From contig NZ_JASJUU010000024.1 of assembly GCF_030125375.1 (NCBI RefSeq), positions 30,226 to 94,225 on the forward strand: a DNA stretch of 64,000 nucleotides, given 5' to 3'. Below the pieces are notes generated by a model. The model saw only the letters and a list, made by a program, of their open reading frames with translations. It ran no database searches and was not told where the DNA came from. How positions within the stretch are numbered: the first letter of the stretch is position 1; each line of letters begins with the position of its first letter. This DNA comes from Pseudoalteromonas umbrosa. Its GTDB lineage: Bacteria; Pseudomonadota; Gammaproteobacteria; Enterobacterales; Alteromonadaceae. Below are positions 9,081-17,859 of the stretch, one piece after another. The translations under genes and the position numbers were made by a program.

Positions 9081-9281
9081 GTGAGAACAAAAAAACGGTT
9101 TATAGCCGGCGCGTCCTGTCCAGCTTGTAACAAAATGGATGTGATGATGCTATATAAAGAGCATGATGTGGAAAAGGTCGAGTGCGTGGCATGTGGCCAT
9201 TCAATGACGCAACCAGAAGAAGCGGTACAAGCGTCAACGCGTCAGTTTGAGCAAGTCATTGGCGTATTTAAACCGCAGTAA
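9081..9281 (+). CDS. yheV: YheV family putative zinc ribbon protein
   Basis: Protein of 66 aa with GTG start at 9081. Two Cys pairs, CPAC and CVAC, separated by about 21 residues make a predicted zinc ribbon; the pattern RFIAGASCPAC and GHSMTQP is characteristic of YheV (DUF2387). Cytoplasmic, function unknown. It diverges from yheS, with about 120 bp between them, and converges with slyX across a long hairpin. Confidence 0.88.
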   Translation: MRTKKRFIAGASCPACNKMDVMMLYKEHDVEKVECVACGHSMTQPEEAVQASTRQFEQVIGVFKPQ

Positions 9282-9305
9282 ATGATGCGCCTTAGCGCAT
9301 CATTT
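9280..9305. terminator. Bidirectional hairpin between yheV and slyX
   Basis: An 11-bp perfect stem AAATGATGCGC (9280-9290) / GCGCATCATTT (9295-9305) with loop CTTA. It lies between convergent yheV and slyX and overlaps the yheV stop codon. The flanking A/T residues give only short U-tracts, so termination strength is uncertain, but position and symmetry suit a bidirectional terminator. Confidence 0.65.
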
Positions 9306-9314
9306 GGGTCATGC

Positions 9315-9527
9315 CTAGTAGTGTGGCGGAGGTGGCTCTTGCTCAATCGGCATCATGCCATCGTCTTTTCCTTCTTTTATCTTTTCCGCCAGCAACCTGA
9401 TCTGGTGTTGCATGGTAGATAACCTTGCTTGATGGATTTTCAGCTCATCATTTAATGTCTCGATGGTATCTTCTTGAAAAGCAATCTTTGCTTCAAGTTC
9501 ATTTACGCGACTTTCTAACTCTGTCAT
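9315..9527 (-). CDS. slyX: SlyX family protein
   Basis: Protein of 70 aa that is almost entirely coiled coil (heptads through about residue 52) and ends with the proline- and histidine-containing tail EQEPPPPHY, the SlyX family signature. Function is unknown. Its start codon overlaps the stop codon of the upstream WD40-like lipoprotein gene (TAATG), so the two are translationally coupled. Confidence 0.9.
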   Translation of the reverse strand: MTELESRVNELEAKIAFQEDTIETLNDELKIHQARLSTMQHQIRLLAEKIKEGKDDGMMPIEQEPPPPHY

Positions 9528-10525
9528 TACTCTATTACTCTTTCGAACTGCTCCATCAAACCACTTGAACTCTCGGTGACTAAGATGCCGTCTCGTTTTG
9601 CAAATGCAACATCAAAGACAACGGCTGATTTTGGTCTGCTACCTTCTCGTGGTTTAACTCGCCAAGTTTTTAGCTTTGTACCATCGCTTATCCGCCACAG
9701 GGTAAGCTGGCGGTTAGGGGAGCCTGTTGCGAGCAGGTTGCCTTGTTGGTTGAAGCGTACAGCACTGAATATTTTCTGCCTCGCAATATACTGTAATTGT
9801 GCCACAAGATCACCTGAAGTCAGTTGCCAAATGCTGGCTTTTTTCATGCTGTCAGCAGTAAACGCGTATCGTCCTTGTGGGTCTAAGGCTACTTTGGTTA
9901 CGCGACTTGGGTGGTTGAAGCGGTGTATAACTTGGCCTGTTCGGGTATCCCAAAAGTAAGCACTGTAGTCGTTTGCACCGGTTAAAGCGAAGTGGCCATT
10001 GGGTGAAAGCGCAATACTATTAATTTTTTCTTGGTGGCCAAGGAACTCTATGCGCCTTCCGCTATCTAAGTCGAGATGCACAACGACATTATCGCTGCGA
10101 CCGTATAAAACATATCGACCATTATTACTGATGGCGATGTCGCGAATGGTACCTGTGTCTATTTGGTAGTAGCCGATGTTTTTTCCATCTGCAATTTGCC
10201 ATATGGCAAAGCGGTCGTTGGCGGCTGTGATAGCTGTTGAGTTATCGTGTGCGATGGCAAGGGAGTGGATCAGGTCATCAGGTTGGTCTGAGTGAGACCA
10301 CTGATATTTAAGGCCGTGTGTGGTGTTATCCCATAAAACTGCACCATGTTCGACAGATGACACTAAACTGTAACGGCCATCGTGTGAAATAGCGGCTGCG
10401 AATGCCCCTCGTGATGCATGTTCAACGGTAAGTTGCGCTTTGGAGCTATCAGGGGAGCAGCCGGGCAACATCAGTATGAGCAGGCAAACACAGAGTGAAG
10501 TGTGCAATTTAAAAAATTTGGCCAT
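9527..10525 (-). CDS. WD40-repeat-like lipoprotein
   Basis: Protein of 332 aa with a lipoprotein signal peptide: MAKFFKLHTSL, a hydrophobic core and lipobox LPGC at about residue 22. The mature part has repeating WD40-like units: HDGRYSLVSS, ALSPNGHFALTGANDYSAYFWD, QGNLLATGSPNRQLTLWR. It is probably a beta-propeller anchored to a periplasmic membrane face. I chose ATG 10525 because it creates the signal peptide and has AGAGGAA about 12 bp upstream; an earlier ATG at 10594 would bury the signal. It is coupled with slyX. Function unknown. Confidence 0.82.
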   Translation of the reverse strand: MAKFFKLHTSLCVCLLILMLPGCSPDSSKAQLTVEHASRGAFAAAISHDGRYSLVSSVEHGAVLWDNTTHGLKYQWSHSDQPDDLIHSLAIAHDNSTAITAANDRFAIWQIADGKNIGYYQIDTGTIRDIAISNNGRYVLYGRSDNVVVHLDLDSGRRIEFLGHQEKINSIALSPNGHFALTGANDYSAYFWDTRTGQVIHRFNHPSRVTKVALDPQGRYAFTADSMKKASIWQLTSGDLVAQLQYIARQKIFSAVRFNQQGNLLATGSPNRQLTLWRISDGTKLKTWRVKPREGSRPKSAVVFDVAFAKRDGILVTESSSGLMEQFERVIE

Positions 10526-10799
10526 AAATTCGGTATTTCCTCTTAACTCTATGATTTGCACCGAGTAGACTAGTGGTAAAATTGATTGGGCCACAAACAG
10601 ATATTAGCGTATTCGCTAAAGTATGTCGCCAGTCGTACAGATATTTCCCTTGGCAAGGTTCTCTGGGTGTGAATCTTGGCTTTGGTGGCAATGAGTGATA
10701 ATGTGACATCACCTTTTTAAATTAATAATTATTTAACATGACAATGAAGTTAGAGGGCAACGTGATGTTGCTGGCTGCTCGGATGTCGGAGAAAATAAA

Positions 10800-11555
10800 A
10801 TGAAACAAACTATTAAGCTGTCTTTAATTGCAGCCTCAGTACTTGCACTAACTGCGTGTAACCAAAAAGCACAAGAAACTGCGAAAGTAGAAGAAGTAAA
10901 ACTAGAAACTGAAGTACAACAGCAAGCATACGGCATCGGTGCATCAGTTGGTAACTTCCTACAAAAAGACCTAGCTGACAAGCAAGGCCTAGGCATTGAG
11001 CTTGATCAAGAGCTTCTGATGAGAGGCTTTAAAGATGCACTTGCTGGTAACTCTAAATTAGATGACGAAAAAATTCGTGAAGTGCTAACGGCACTTGATA
11101 CGTCTGTACGTGAAAAGCAAACAGCTAAAGCGGAAGCTGACGCAAAAGAAAACAAAGAAAAAGGCGCAAAGTACTTAGCTGAAAACGCGAAGAAAGACGG
11201 CGTAACAGTGACTGAGTCTGGTCTTCAGTACGAAGTTATTTCAACAGGCGAAGGTAAGAAGCCAGTTGCGACTGACGTAGTTAAAGTACACTACAAAGGT
11301 ACTCTACTGGACGGCTCTGAGTTTGATAGCTCATACTCTCGCAACCAACCTGCGACTTTCCCACTAAACCAAGTAATTGCGGGTTGGACTGAAGGTCTAC
11401 AATTAATGCCAGTTGGCTCAAAGTATAAGTTCACTATTCCTGCTGAGCTTGGCTACGGTGAGCGTAACCTAGGTAAGATCCCAGCGAACTCAACTCTTGT
11501 ATTTGAAGTTGAGCTACTTGAGATCCAAGAAGATCAAGAAAAGCCAGCTGCATAA
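10800..11555 (+). CDS. fkpA: FKBP-type peptidyl-prolyl cis-trans isomerase FkpA
   Basis: Envelope PPIase/chaperone of 251 aa. The N-terminus has a signal peptide with lipobox LTAC (Cys20), so it is probably lipid-anchored, unlike soluble E. coli FkpA. Residues about 30-130 are the helical dimerisation domain. The FKBP domain follows, with VHYKGTLLDGSEFDSS, FPLNQVIAGWTEGLQLMPVG and IPAELGYGER lining the proline-binding pocket. Adjacent to slyX as in E. coli. A strong bidirectional terminator follows. Confidence 0.92.
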   Translation: MKQTIKLSLIAASVLALTACNQKAQETAKVEEVKLETEVQQQAYGIGASVGNFLQKDLADKQGLGIELDQELLMRGFKDALAGNSKLDDEKIREVLTALDTSVREKQTAKAEADAKENKEKGAKYLAENAKKDGVTVTESGLQYEVISTGEGKKPVATDVVKVHYKGTLLDGSEFDSSYSRNQPATFPLNQVIAGWTEGLQLMPVGSKYKFTIPAELGYGERNLGKIPANSTLVFEVELLEIQEDQEKPAA

Positions 11556-11572
11556 TTTGCACAGCGCGAATA

Positions 11573-11604
11573 AAAAAAGGGCCACTGTGAAGTAGCCCTT
11601 TTTT
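11573..11604. terminator. Bidirectional terminator between fkpA and rsd
   Basis: Stem AAAAAGGGC (11574-11582) / GCCCTTTTT (11595-11603) with a 12-base loop; T-runs in both orientations. It lies between convergent fkpA and rsd. Confidence 0.85.
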
Positions 11605-11617
11605 ACTTTCTGTCATT

Positions 11618-12088
11618 TTAGTCAGTATGATTTGCGAAGAGGTTATCGATTAACTCATCTTCTAATCCGAAGCGCTGTTCTAATGCTTCTCCCAGCGTAG
11701 ATAAATCTTTGTCAAAATCCGCCAGCGGGTTGTCACTGCTCGCCTCAGCATATTTGTCGTTAAAATCCAAAGCCAAATCTGTCGATGCGGTAATTTTTGG
11801 ATAAATCGATTGTGCCAGTTTTAAGCTTTCCGGTCCTTTTTCTTTGCAGGCGGCAACGATGTTGTCGTACACCTCAAAATGGCCAGCTGACAAGTAATCC
11901 ATTAGGATCTGGCAAAATGATTGAATTTGCACTTGCTCTGGCAATGCTTTGTCACTGCTCTCAAAAGGCGATAATCCAGCAACTTTATAATATAACAGCA
12001 GTAGCTCTTGACGTTCCATGAGCCAGTTATCGATAACACTATGACTCCCTCCCCATTTTTGTTGGGCTTGTTCTAACCGTGAAAGCAT
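11618..12088 (-). CDS. rsd: Sigma D regulator Rsd (anti-sigma-70, Rsd/AlgQ family)
   Basis: Protein of 156 aa. The Rsd/AlgQ family binds sigma-70 region 4 and favours alternative sigma factors in stationary phase. The N-terminal motif WGGSHSVIDNWLMERQELL and the later FCQILMDYLSAGHFEVYDN are diagnostic. Cytoplasmic, helical. In E. coli rsd lies near hemE, and here it is next to hemE too, which supports the call. The Shine-Dalgarno AAGGAG is immediately upstream of ATG 12088. Confidence 0.88.
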   Translation of the reverse strand: MLSRLEQAQQKWGGSHSVIDNWLMERQELLLLYYKVAGLSPFESSDKALPEQVQIQSFCQILMDYLSAGHFEVYDNIVAACKEKGPESLKLAQSIYPKITASTDLALDFNDKYAEASSDNPLADFDKDLSTLGEALEQRFGLEDELIDNLFANHTD

Positions 12089-12390
12089 AGTTATCTCCTT
12101 AGCGGGTCGTTATTTAGGCCCTGCACTGACCAAATTGTGTGTAAGTAACAGGTGTTATTTTCATGGGTACATCAAAATTAGGATGGCTTGGACCCAAAAT
12201 ATAGACAGCAATTTGGTAATACTGAATACTTAATCTTGCTTCCTATAAAAATGAAAACTGATGAAAAGATCAACCACTTTTTGCAAAAAGCACATAATTT
12301 CTTTGATTTGTACCCTAGCTGGGTTTTTTACTCTTGGTGTTAATCATTTTTATTCCGTATTCAGTTAGCTGGCACATGGATGGTATGAAT

Positions 12391-12419
12391 GAAAAACAAA
12401 AAACCACCCGAAGGTGGTT
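12391..12419 (-). terminator. Minus-strand rho-independent terminator
   Basis: Stem AACCACC (12402-12408) / GGTGGTT (12413-12419), loop CGAA. Read on the minus strand it ends in TTTTTTGTTTTT, a very good U-tract. It lies just after the stop codon of the 62-aa ORF on the same strand, implying a real transcript from that direction. Confidence 0.85.
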
Positions 12420-12428
12420 GAAATCAGT

Positions 12429-12617
12429 TTAGCGATTTGAGTTTATTCTTGTTAGAAGGTGTTTTGTTATTGTTCTTTTGCGCAGCATTTTTATAGCAAG
12501 GTTTTTTTTGTGGTGCAAATATTCTGCGCTACTTTTTTGTGAATTTAATATCTCAAGTTTATGAAACACTGATACAGGGCGCTTTGGTTTAGCATTTCGA
12601 TTCATCATATTAGGCAT
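12429..12617 (-). CDS. Small basic protein of unknown function
   Basis: ORF of 62 aa, strongly basic (many Lys, Arg, His), starting MPNMMNRNAKPKRPVSVFHK, with no membrane segment and no motif I recognise. I treat it as real because a Shine-Dalgarno-like TAAGG lies 5 bp upstream of ATG 12617 and because a strong terminator on the same strand begins 10 bp after its stop codon. It could instead be a small RNA gene whose transcript ends at that terminator. It diverges from hemE. Confidence 0.45.
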   Translation of the reverse strand: MPNMMNRNAKPKRPVSVFHKLEILNSQKSSAEYLHHKKNLAIKMLRKRTITKHLLTRINSNR

Positions 12618-12743
12618 ACCTTACAGTACAGCTCATTAATCTGGATCATAGAGAAGTGATTTAAACGTTTGAATAGCTAGGGCGTGTAGGGATAAAGTGA
12701 TACAATTCGAACAATTTTTACAGCACTGGAATTGAATCACGCT

Positions 12744-13811
12744 ATGAGCGAGTTGAAAAATGATCGTTATTTACGCGCGTTGCAGAAGCAGCCGGTTGAT
12801 GTGACACCTGTATGGATGATGCGCCAAGCGGGGCGATATCTACCTGAATACAGAGCGACGCGAGCGCAAGCTGGCGACTTTATGAGTTTGTGCAAAAATG
12901 CGGAGCTTGCATGTGAAGTGACATTGCAGCCGTTACGTCGTTATCCACTGGATGCTGCGATTCTCTTCAGTGATATTTTAACTATCCCAGATGCAATGGG
13001 CCTAGGTCTGTACTTCGAAACTGGTGAAGGCCCTAAATTTGAGCGTCCAATTTCTTCTTTGGCAGATGTACAAAAACTGCCTAAATTAGACCCAACCGAT
13101 GAGTTAGGCTATGTCATGAATGCCGTGAGCACGATTCGTCGGGAGCTCAAAGGTGAAGTGCCGTTAATTGGTTTTTCTGGTTCACCATGGACGTTGGCGA
13201 CCTACATGATTGAAGGCGGAAGCAGCAAAACTTTTGGCAAGATTAAAAAGATGGCTTTTGCAGAGCCACAGACGCTGCACTTGCTGCTCGATAAAGTAGC
13301 GGATTCAGTGATTGACTATTTAAATGCGCAAGTAAAAGCGGGTGCTCAGTCGCTGATGATTTTTGACTCTTGGGGCGGTGTACTGAGCCCACGTGACTAC
13401 AAAGAGTTTTCGTTGCAATACATGCATAAAATTGTTGATGGCCTTATTCGTGAAAACGATGGACGTAAGGTGCCAGTAACGCTATTTACTAAAAATGGCG
13501 GTCAGTGGATTGAGTCTATTGCTGCGACAGGATGTGACGCGATTGGTTTAGATTGGACTATTGATATTGCAGATGCGAAACTACGCGTTGGTGATAAGGT
13601 TGCACTACAAGGCAATATGGACCCCGCGATGTTGCATGGTACGCCTGAGCGTATCCGTGAAGAAGTACAGTCTATTTTAGCTGGTTTTGGTGAAGGCAGC
13701 GGCCATGTATTCAACTTAGGCCATGGGATCACACCAGATGTTGACCCTGAAAACGCGGGTATATTCATCAACTCTGTCCATGAGTTTAGCCGCCAGTATC
13801 ATCAAAAGTAA
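12744..13811 (+). CDS. hemE: Uroporphyrinogen decarboxylase HemE
   Basis: Heme biosynthesis enzyme of 355 aa that decarboxylates the four acetate side chains of uroporphyrinogen III. The N-terminal block PVWMMRQAGRYLPEYRATR carries the conserved catalytic Arg residues; FSDILTIPDAMG contains the catalytic Asp; GFSGSPWTLATYMIEGG and the C-terminal NLGHGITPDVDPENA are family signatures. I chose ATG 12744 (MSELKNDRYLRAL) rather than the TTG at 12732 because it matches the family N-terminus. Cytoplasmic. A strong terminator follows. Confidence 0.95.
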   Translation: MSELKNDRYLRALQKQPVDVTPVWMMRQAGRYLPEYRATRAQAGDFMSLCKNAELACEVTLQPLRRYPLDAAILFSDILTIPDAMGLGLYFETGEGPKFERPISSLADVQKLPKLDPTDELGYVMNAVSTIRRELKGEVPLIGFSGSPWTLATYMIEGGSSKTFGKIKKMAFAEPQTLHLLLDKVADSVIDYLNAQVKAGAQSLMIFDSWGGVLSPRDYKEFSLQYMHKIVDGLIRENDGRKVPVTLFTKNGGQWIESIAATGCDAIGLDWTIDIADAKLRVGDKVALQGNMDPAMLHGTPERIREEVQSILAGFGEGSGHVFNLGHGITPDVDPENAGIFINSVHEFSRQYHQK

Positions 13812-13825
13812 TACTGGACAAAAAC

Positions 13826-13855
13826 AAAAAACCCAAGCAAAGCTTGGGTTTTTTG
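13826..13855. terminator. Bidirectional terminator between hemE and speE
   Basis: Stem ACCCAAGC (13831-13838) / GCTTGGGT (13842-13849), 3-base loop AAA, followed by TTTTTT on the plus strand and TTTTT on the minus strand. It separates convergent hemE and speE. Confidence 0.9.
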
Positions 13856-13872
13856 TTTTTGTAGGGCGCTCT

Positions 13873-14733
13873 TTATTTGTCAAATGCGCGGCGCATAAAG
13901 TTTGGCGTTGCGAGTGCCCCTTTGTGAATACCCGTATTGTAATACTCAGTATCAAACTGGGCAGCATCCACATCTTGCTCTCTGAAGCCATTAAATTGCT
14001 CACCTTTACGCGCCAAGGTAGCAGACCATAAACCGCTTGGGTAAATTGGTTGTGGGAACGGTAAAGTTTGTAAATCCGCAAAGCCGACATCTTTCATTGC
14101 TTGGCGCATCTCTTTTAGTAGCGGCATGTGCATCAGCGGTGACTCACTTTGCTGGATTAAAATCCCGCCATCACTCAGTGCTGCTAAACAACTGGTGTAA
14201 AACGCATGGTTGAATAGGCCTTCACCAGGACCAACAGGATCAGTACCGTCAACAATGATCACGTCGATAGAGTTTGCCGCTGCTTCACGCATGTATTTGA
14301 TGCCATCATCAAACATCACGGTTGCACGCGGGTCGTCATTGGATGCGCAAAGTTCTGGGAAATATTTTAGTGACATCTGTGTCACCACTTCGTCAATGTC
14401 GATTTGCGTTACAGATTCAACATCTGGGTGCTTAAGCACTTCACGTAATGTACCGCAGTCACCACCACCGATGATCACCACGTTTTTTGGTGCAGGGTGT
14501 GCAAAAAGCGCTGGATGGCTCATCATTTCATGATAGAAAAAGTTCTCACGTGTACTGACCATAGTACAGCCATCAATGATCATCAGATTGCCAAAGTCGG
14601 TTGTTTCGTACATTTCAACTTTTTGAAACGGCGACTGAACCTCATCCAGCTTTTTATTGATACGCAGAGAAAAAGCGCTGCCATCTCGGTCACTTATCTC
14701 TGTAAACCAGCGGTTTGCTTCTAAATTAGACAT
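13873..14733 (-). CDS. speE: Spermidine synthase SpeE
   Basis: Polyamine aminopropyltransferase of 286 aa that makes spermidine from putrescine and decarboxylated SAM. Signature motifs are GGGDCGTLREVLKH for nucleotide binding, QIDIDEVV, the catalytic VDGTDPVGPGEGLF and QSESP. ATG 14733 was chosen because MSNLEANRWFTE matches the family start; a GTG at 14745 is also in frame. Divergent from speA, which supplies agmatine toward putrescine, so the two belong to the same pathway and share a 200-bp promoter region. Confidence 0.93.
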   Translation of the reverse strand: MSNLEANRWFTEISDRDGSAFSLRINKKLDEVQSPFQKVEMYETTDFGNLMIIDGCTMVSTRENFFYHEMMSHPALFAHPAPKNVVIIGGGDCGTLREVLKHPDVESVTQIDIDEVVTQMSLKYFPELCASNDDPRATVMFDDGIKYMREAAANSIDVIIVDGTDPVGPGEGLFNHAFYTSCLAALSDGGILIQQSESPLMHMPLLKEMRQAMKDVGFADLQTLPFPQPIYPSGLWSATLARKGEQFNGFREQDVDAAQFDTEYYNTGIHKGALATPNFMRRAFDK

Positions 14734-14940
14734 GTTTGCTTTCACATTGAATTTAAATTTGGCGCAAATTTACCAGCGCCGAGGAATTTGCTCAATCTAT
14801 TTTAGTCGATAGCATGCAGTTTGTCTGTTCGTCATCAGCAGGTCGCAGTCTGTGTATCTCAAGGCGTATTTAACTGTCGCTAATCACGATAAGGCGTATT
14901 AAAATGAGCACAGTATGAGAATTTTTTAGTAGGGTAAATA

Positions 14941-16821
14941 ATGGAGTGGGGAGTCGATACCGCACGTAACACATACAATGTACAACATTGGAGTGATGGC
15001 TACTTTGATATCAACGACAGTGGTGAGCTTATTGCTTACCCTGATGGTGACCATAGTAAAGCGCCAATCGTATTGGCAGATCTCACTGAGCGATTTAAAG
15101 AGCAGGGATTAACCTTACCTGTATTGGTGAGGTTCACTGATATTCTTCAGAATCGTGTTGATACGTTAACAGATGCGTTTGCACAGGCAAAAGCGCAAAG
15201 AGAGTATCAAGGTGCATATACCTGTGTTTACCCTATTAAAGTAAACCAGCAACGCTCGGTGGTGAGCAAACTGTTGAGTCACCCAAGCGGCTTGGTTGGT
15301 TTAGAAGCCGGCTCTAAACCTGAGTTGATGGCTATTTTAGGTTTGGCCACTTCGCCGATCACGATTGTTTGCAATGGCTATAAAGACAGAGAGTTTTTAC
15401 GTTTGGCGTTGATTGGCCAAGCGATGGGCCATCAAGTTCAAATTGTGGTAGAAAAACTGTCAGAGCTCGATGCATTAATCAAAGAAGTTGATGACATGAA
15501 AATTGAGCCAGCCATTGGTATTCGCATCCGCCTTAACTCTATCGGTAAAGGTAAATGGCAAAATACCGGAGGGGAAAAGGGTAAATTTGGTCTCACAGCA
15601 GGTCAGGTACTTACTGCAGTTGACACGTTACGTCGACATAACAAGCTGCATTTGATGCAGTTAGTGCACTTCCATATTGGCTCACAGATTGCGAATATTC
15701 GCGATATCCAACGCGCACTAAGAGAGTGTGCGAGGCATTATGCGGAGTTATCACAGTTGGGCGTGCCATTAAAAACCGTGGATGTAGGCGGTGGTTTAGG
15801 CGTGGACTATGAAGGTTCGGGTTCTCGTAGTGCTTGTTCTATGAATTACACGGTGGGCGAGTATGCGCGCAACGTGGTTAACGCCTTTGCCGAAGTCGCT
15901 GAACAACATGATTTACCGCATCCTGATATTATTACGGAGTCTGGTCGCGCCTTAACAGCACATCATGCCGTGTTGATCACTGATGTGATAGATATTGAAA
16001 CCGCACCGAGTGAAGATGTGCCAGAGCAGATCAGTGGTGATGAACACCATTTAATACAAGAGTTGCGACAGGCGTTATCTCGCCTTACGCCAAGGCTTGC
16101 GCTGGAAACGTATCATGATGCAATCCACTTATTTGGTGACGCACATGATCAATATGTTCATGGTCTCATATCTATGGCACAGTGGTCGCAAATTGAACGT
16201 CTGTATTTTACGATATTGAGACAAGTGCGTGACAGTTTAAGTGCGCAATCAAGGGCACATCGTGAAGTACTGGATGACTTAAACGAAAAGCTGGCAGATA
16301 AGCTGTTTGTTAATTTCTCATTGTTTCAATCCTTACCGGATGTATGGGGTATTCAGCAGTTGTTCCCTGTGATGCCGATTTCAAATCTCGACCAGCCGTT
16401 GACGCAAAGGTCGATTATTCAAGATATTACATGTGATTCTGATGGGCAAATTCGTGAGTATGTAGAAGGCGCTGGGATTGAGTCTAGCTTGCCTATGCCG
16501 CAATATCACCCATCTGAGCAGTACCATTTAGCGATGTTTATGGTTGGCGCTTATCAAGAGATTTTGGGGGATTTACATAATCTATTTGGTGATACAGACT
16601 CAGTGCATGTCGAATTGAATGAGACAGGCTATCAGCTGACAAATGCGCTCAAAGGTGACTGTGTGGAAGACGTGTTACGTTTTGTGCATTACGATAAGCA
16701 ACAACTTATCGATAACTTCACTCGTCAGGTCAATGCAGTGGCCGTGGCGCCAAAAACAAAAGAAACCTTTTTAAAGGAATTAAAGATGGGGTTGACTGGT
16801 TATACCTATTTTGTAGATTAA
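14941..16821 (+). CDS. speA: Biosynthetic arginine decarboxylase SpeA
   Basis: PLP-dependent decarboxylase of 626 aa that converts arginine to agmatine. The PLP lysine is Lys100 in YPIKVNQQRSV. VDVGGGLGVDYEGS binds phosphate and the helical insertion typical of biosynthetic ADC is present between about residues 360 and 470. Length is slightly shorter than E. coli SpeA. Starts at ATG 14941 after a TAGGGT-type binding site. Divergent from speE; no speB is visible in this window. Confidence 0.95.
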   Translation: MEWGVDTARNTYNVQHWSDGYFDINDSGELIAYPDGDHSKAPIVLADLTERFKEQGLTLPVLVRFTDILQNRVDTLTDAFAQAKAQREYQGAYTCVYPIKVNQQRSVVSKLLSHPSGLVGLEAGSKPELMAILGLATSPITIVCNGYKDREFLRLALIGQAMGHQVQIVVEKLSELDALIKEVDDMKIEPAIGIRIRLNSIGKGKWQNTGGEKGKFGLTAGQVLTAVDTLRRHNKLHLMQLVHFHIGSQIANIRDIQRALRECARHYAELSQLGVPLKTVDVGGGLGVDYEGSGSRSACSMNYTVGEYARNVVNAFAEVAEQHDLPHPDIITESGRALTAHHAVLITDVIDIETAPSEDVPEQISGDEHHLIQELRQALSRLTPRLALETYHDAIHLFGDAHDQYVHGLISMAQWSQIERLYFTILRQVRDSLSAQSRAHREVLDDLNEKLADKLFVNFSLFQSLPDVWGIQQLFPVMPISNLDQPLTQRSIIQDITCDSDGQIREYVEGAGIESSLPMPQYHPSEQYHLAMFMVGAYQEILGDLHNLFGDTDSVHVELNETGYQLTNALKGDCVEDVLRFVHYDKQQLIDNFTRQVNAVAVAPKTKETFLKELKMGLTGYTYFVD

Positions 16822-16934
16822 CCCTAACTGCTCAGATTTTTTATTCCCTTGAAATTGCGTATGATGCCCTCATCACAATACTAAGTTGTGATGAGGTATA
16901 GTCGAGTAAAATAAAAGTAGTAAAGGAACTTTGC

Positions 16935-17813
16935 ATGTCGCTAGTCCGTCAAATTGTGGGGCTGATTTTATACGTCCTAAATACATTAATTTGGTTTGTG
17001 CCGATATTTATATGCGGTGTGCTCAAACTGATCCCCATTCCTCCGTTACAGCGTTTACTAAGCAAACTTGCTAAATCATGTGCAAGTATGTGGGTTGCTG
17101 GTAATAACGTAAATCAGCGCTGCGTCTCACCGTATCAGCTGCAAATTAATGGCGTCGATAAGCTCAACAGAAAAGACTGGTACCTAGTGATTGCAAACCA
17201 TCAAAGCTGGGTAGATATTTTAGTGCTACAGCGGGTATTGCATCGCAAAATTCCATTTTTAAACTTCTTTTTGAAAAAAGAGTTATTGTATGTGCCGTTT
17301 TTGGGATTGGCTTGGTGGGCATTAGATTTTCCTTTTATGACCCGCACGAGTAAAAGCCAAATTAGGAAAAATCCTAAATTAAAAGGCAAAGATATCGAGA
17401 CGACACGCAAAGCCTGTGAAAAATTCAAAACGATGCCAGTGAGTATTGTGAATTTTGTTGAAGGAACGCGCTTTACGGATGAAAAGCACCAAAGACAAAA
17501 CAGCCCATTCAAACATTTACTTAAACCTAAAGCGGGTGGTATTGCGTTTGTGATGCAGGCGATGGGTGAGCAAATAAATCAAGTGGTGAATGTGACCATT
17601 CATTACCCTAACGGCGTACCGACATTTATGGATTTCGTGGCTGGTAAAGCCGGGCAAATTAACGTTGAAGTTGAATTAATGCCAGTGAGTGACAAGTTGG
17701 TGGGAGACTACACGGGCGATAATGAGTTTCGCGTTCAATTTCAAGGGGAACTCAACCGTCTTTGGTCTGAAAAAGACAAATGCATTGAGCAATTAGCTAC
17801 TCCAAGCGAGTAG
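16935..17813 (+). CDS. Lysophospholipid acyltransferase (LPLAT, YihG-like), first of a tandem pair
   Basis: Membrane acyltransferase of 292 aa. An N-terminal hydrophobic segment (about residues 8-33) is followed by the HX4D motif HQSWVD (His89, Asp94), the block FLKKELLYVPFLGLAWWALDFPFMTR and the EGTR motif VEGTRFT, typical of 1-acylglycerol-3-phosphate acyltransferases of the YihG type. It probably acylates lysophosphatidic acid at the inner membrane. The next gene is a paralogue and the Shine-Dalgarno AAAGGAA is near ATG 16935. It may be co-transcribed with the second acyltransferase and the MscS gene. Confidence 0.85.
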   Translation: MSLVRQIVGLILYVLNTLIWFVPIFICGVLKLIPIPPLQRLLSKLAKSCASMWVAGNNVNQRCVSPYQLQINGVDKLNRKDWYLVIANHQSWVDILVLQRVLHRKIPFLNFFLKKELLYVPFLGLAWWALDFPFMTRTSKSQIRKNPKLKGKDIETTRKACEKFKTMPVSIVNFVEGTRFTDEKHQRQNSPFKHLLKPKAGGIAFVMQAMGEQINQVVNVTIHYPNGVPTFMDFVAGKAGQINVEVELMPVSDKLVGDYTGDNEFRVQFQGELNRLWSEKDKCIEQLATPSE

Positions 17814-17859
17814 TTGTTTAGTGCGGCCCACAATAATAAGTTAGTAAGGGAAACAAACT

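Noticed and set aside
13723..14090. Reading frames of about 100-120 aa on both strands across the hemE/speE junction
   Set aside because: They are shadows of hemE and speE and cross the bidirectional terminator at 13826-13855.
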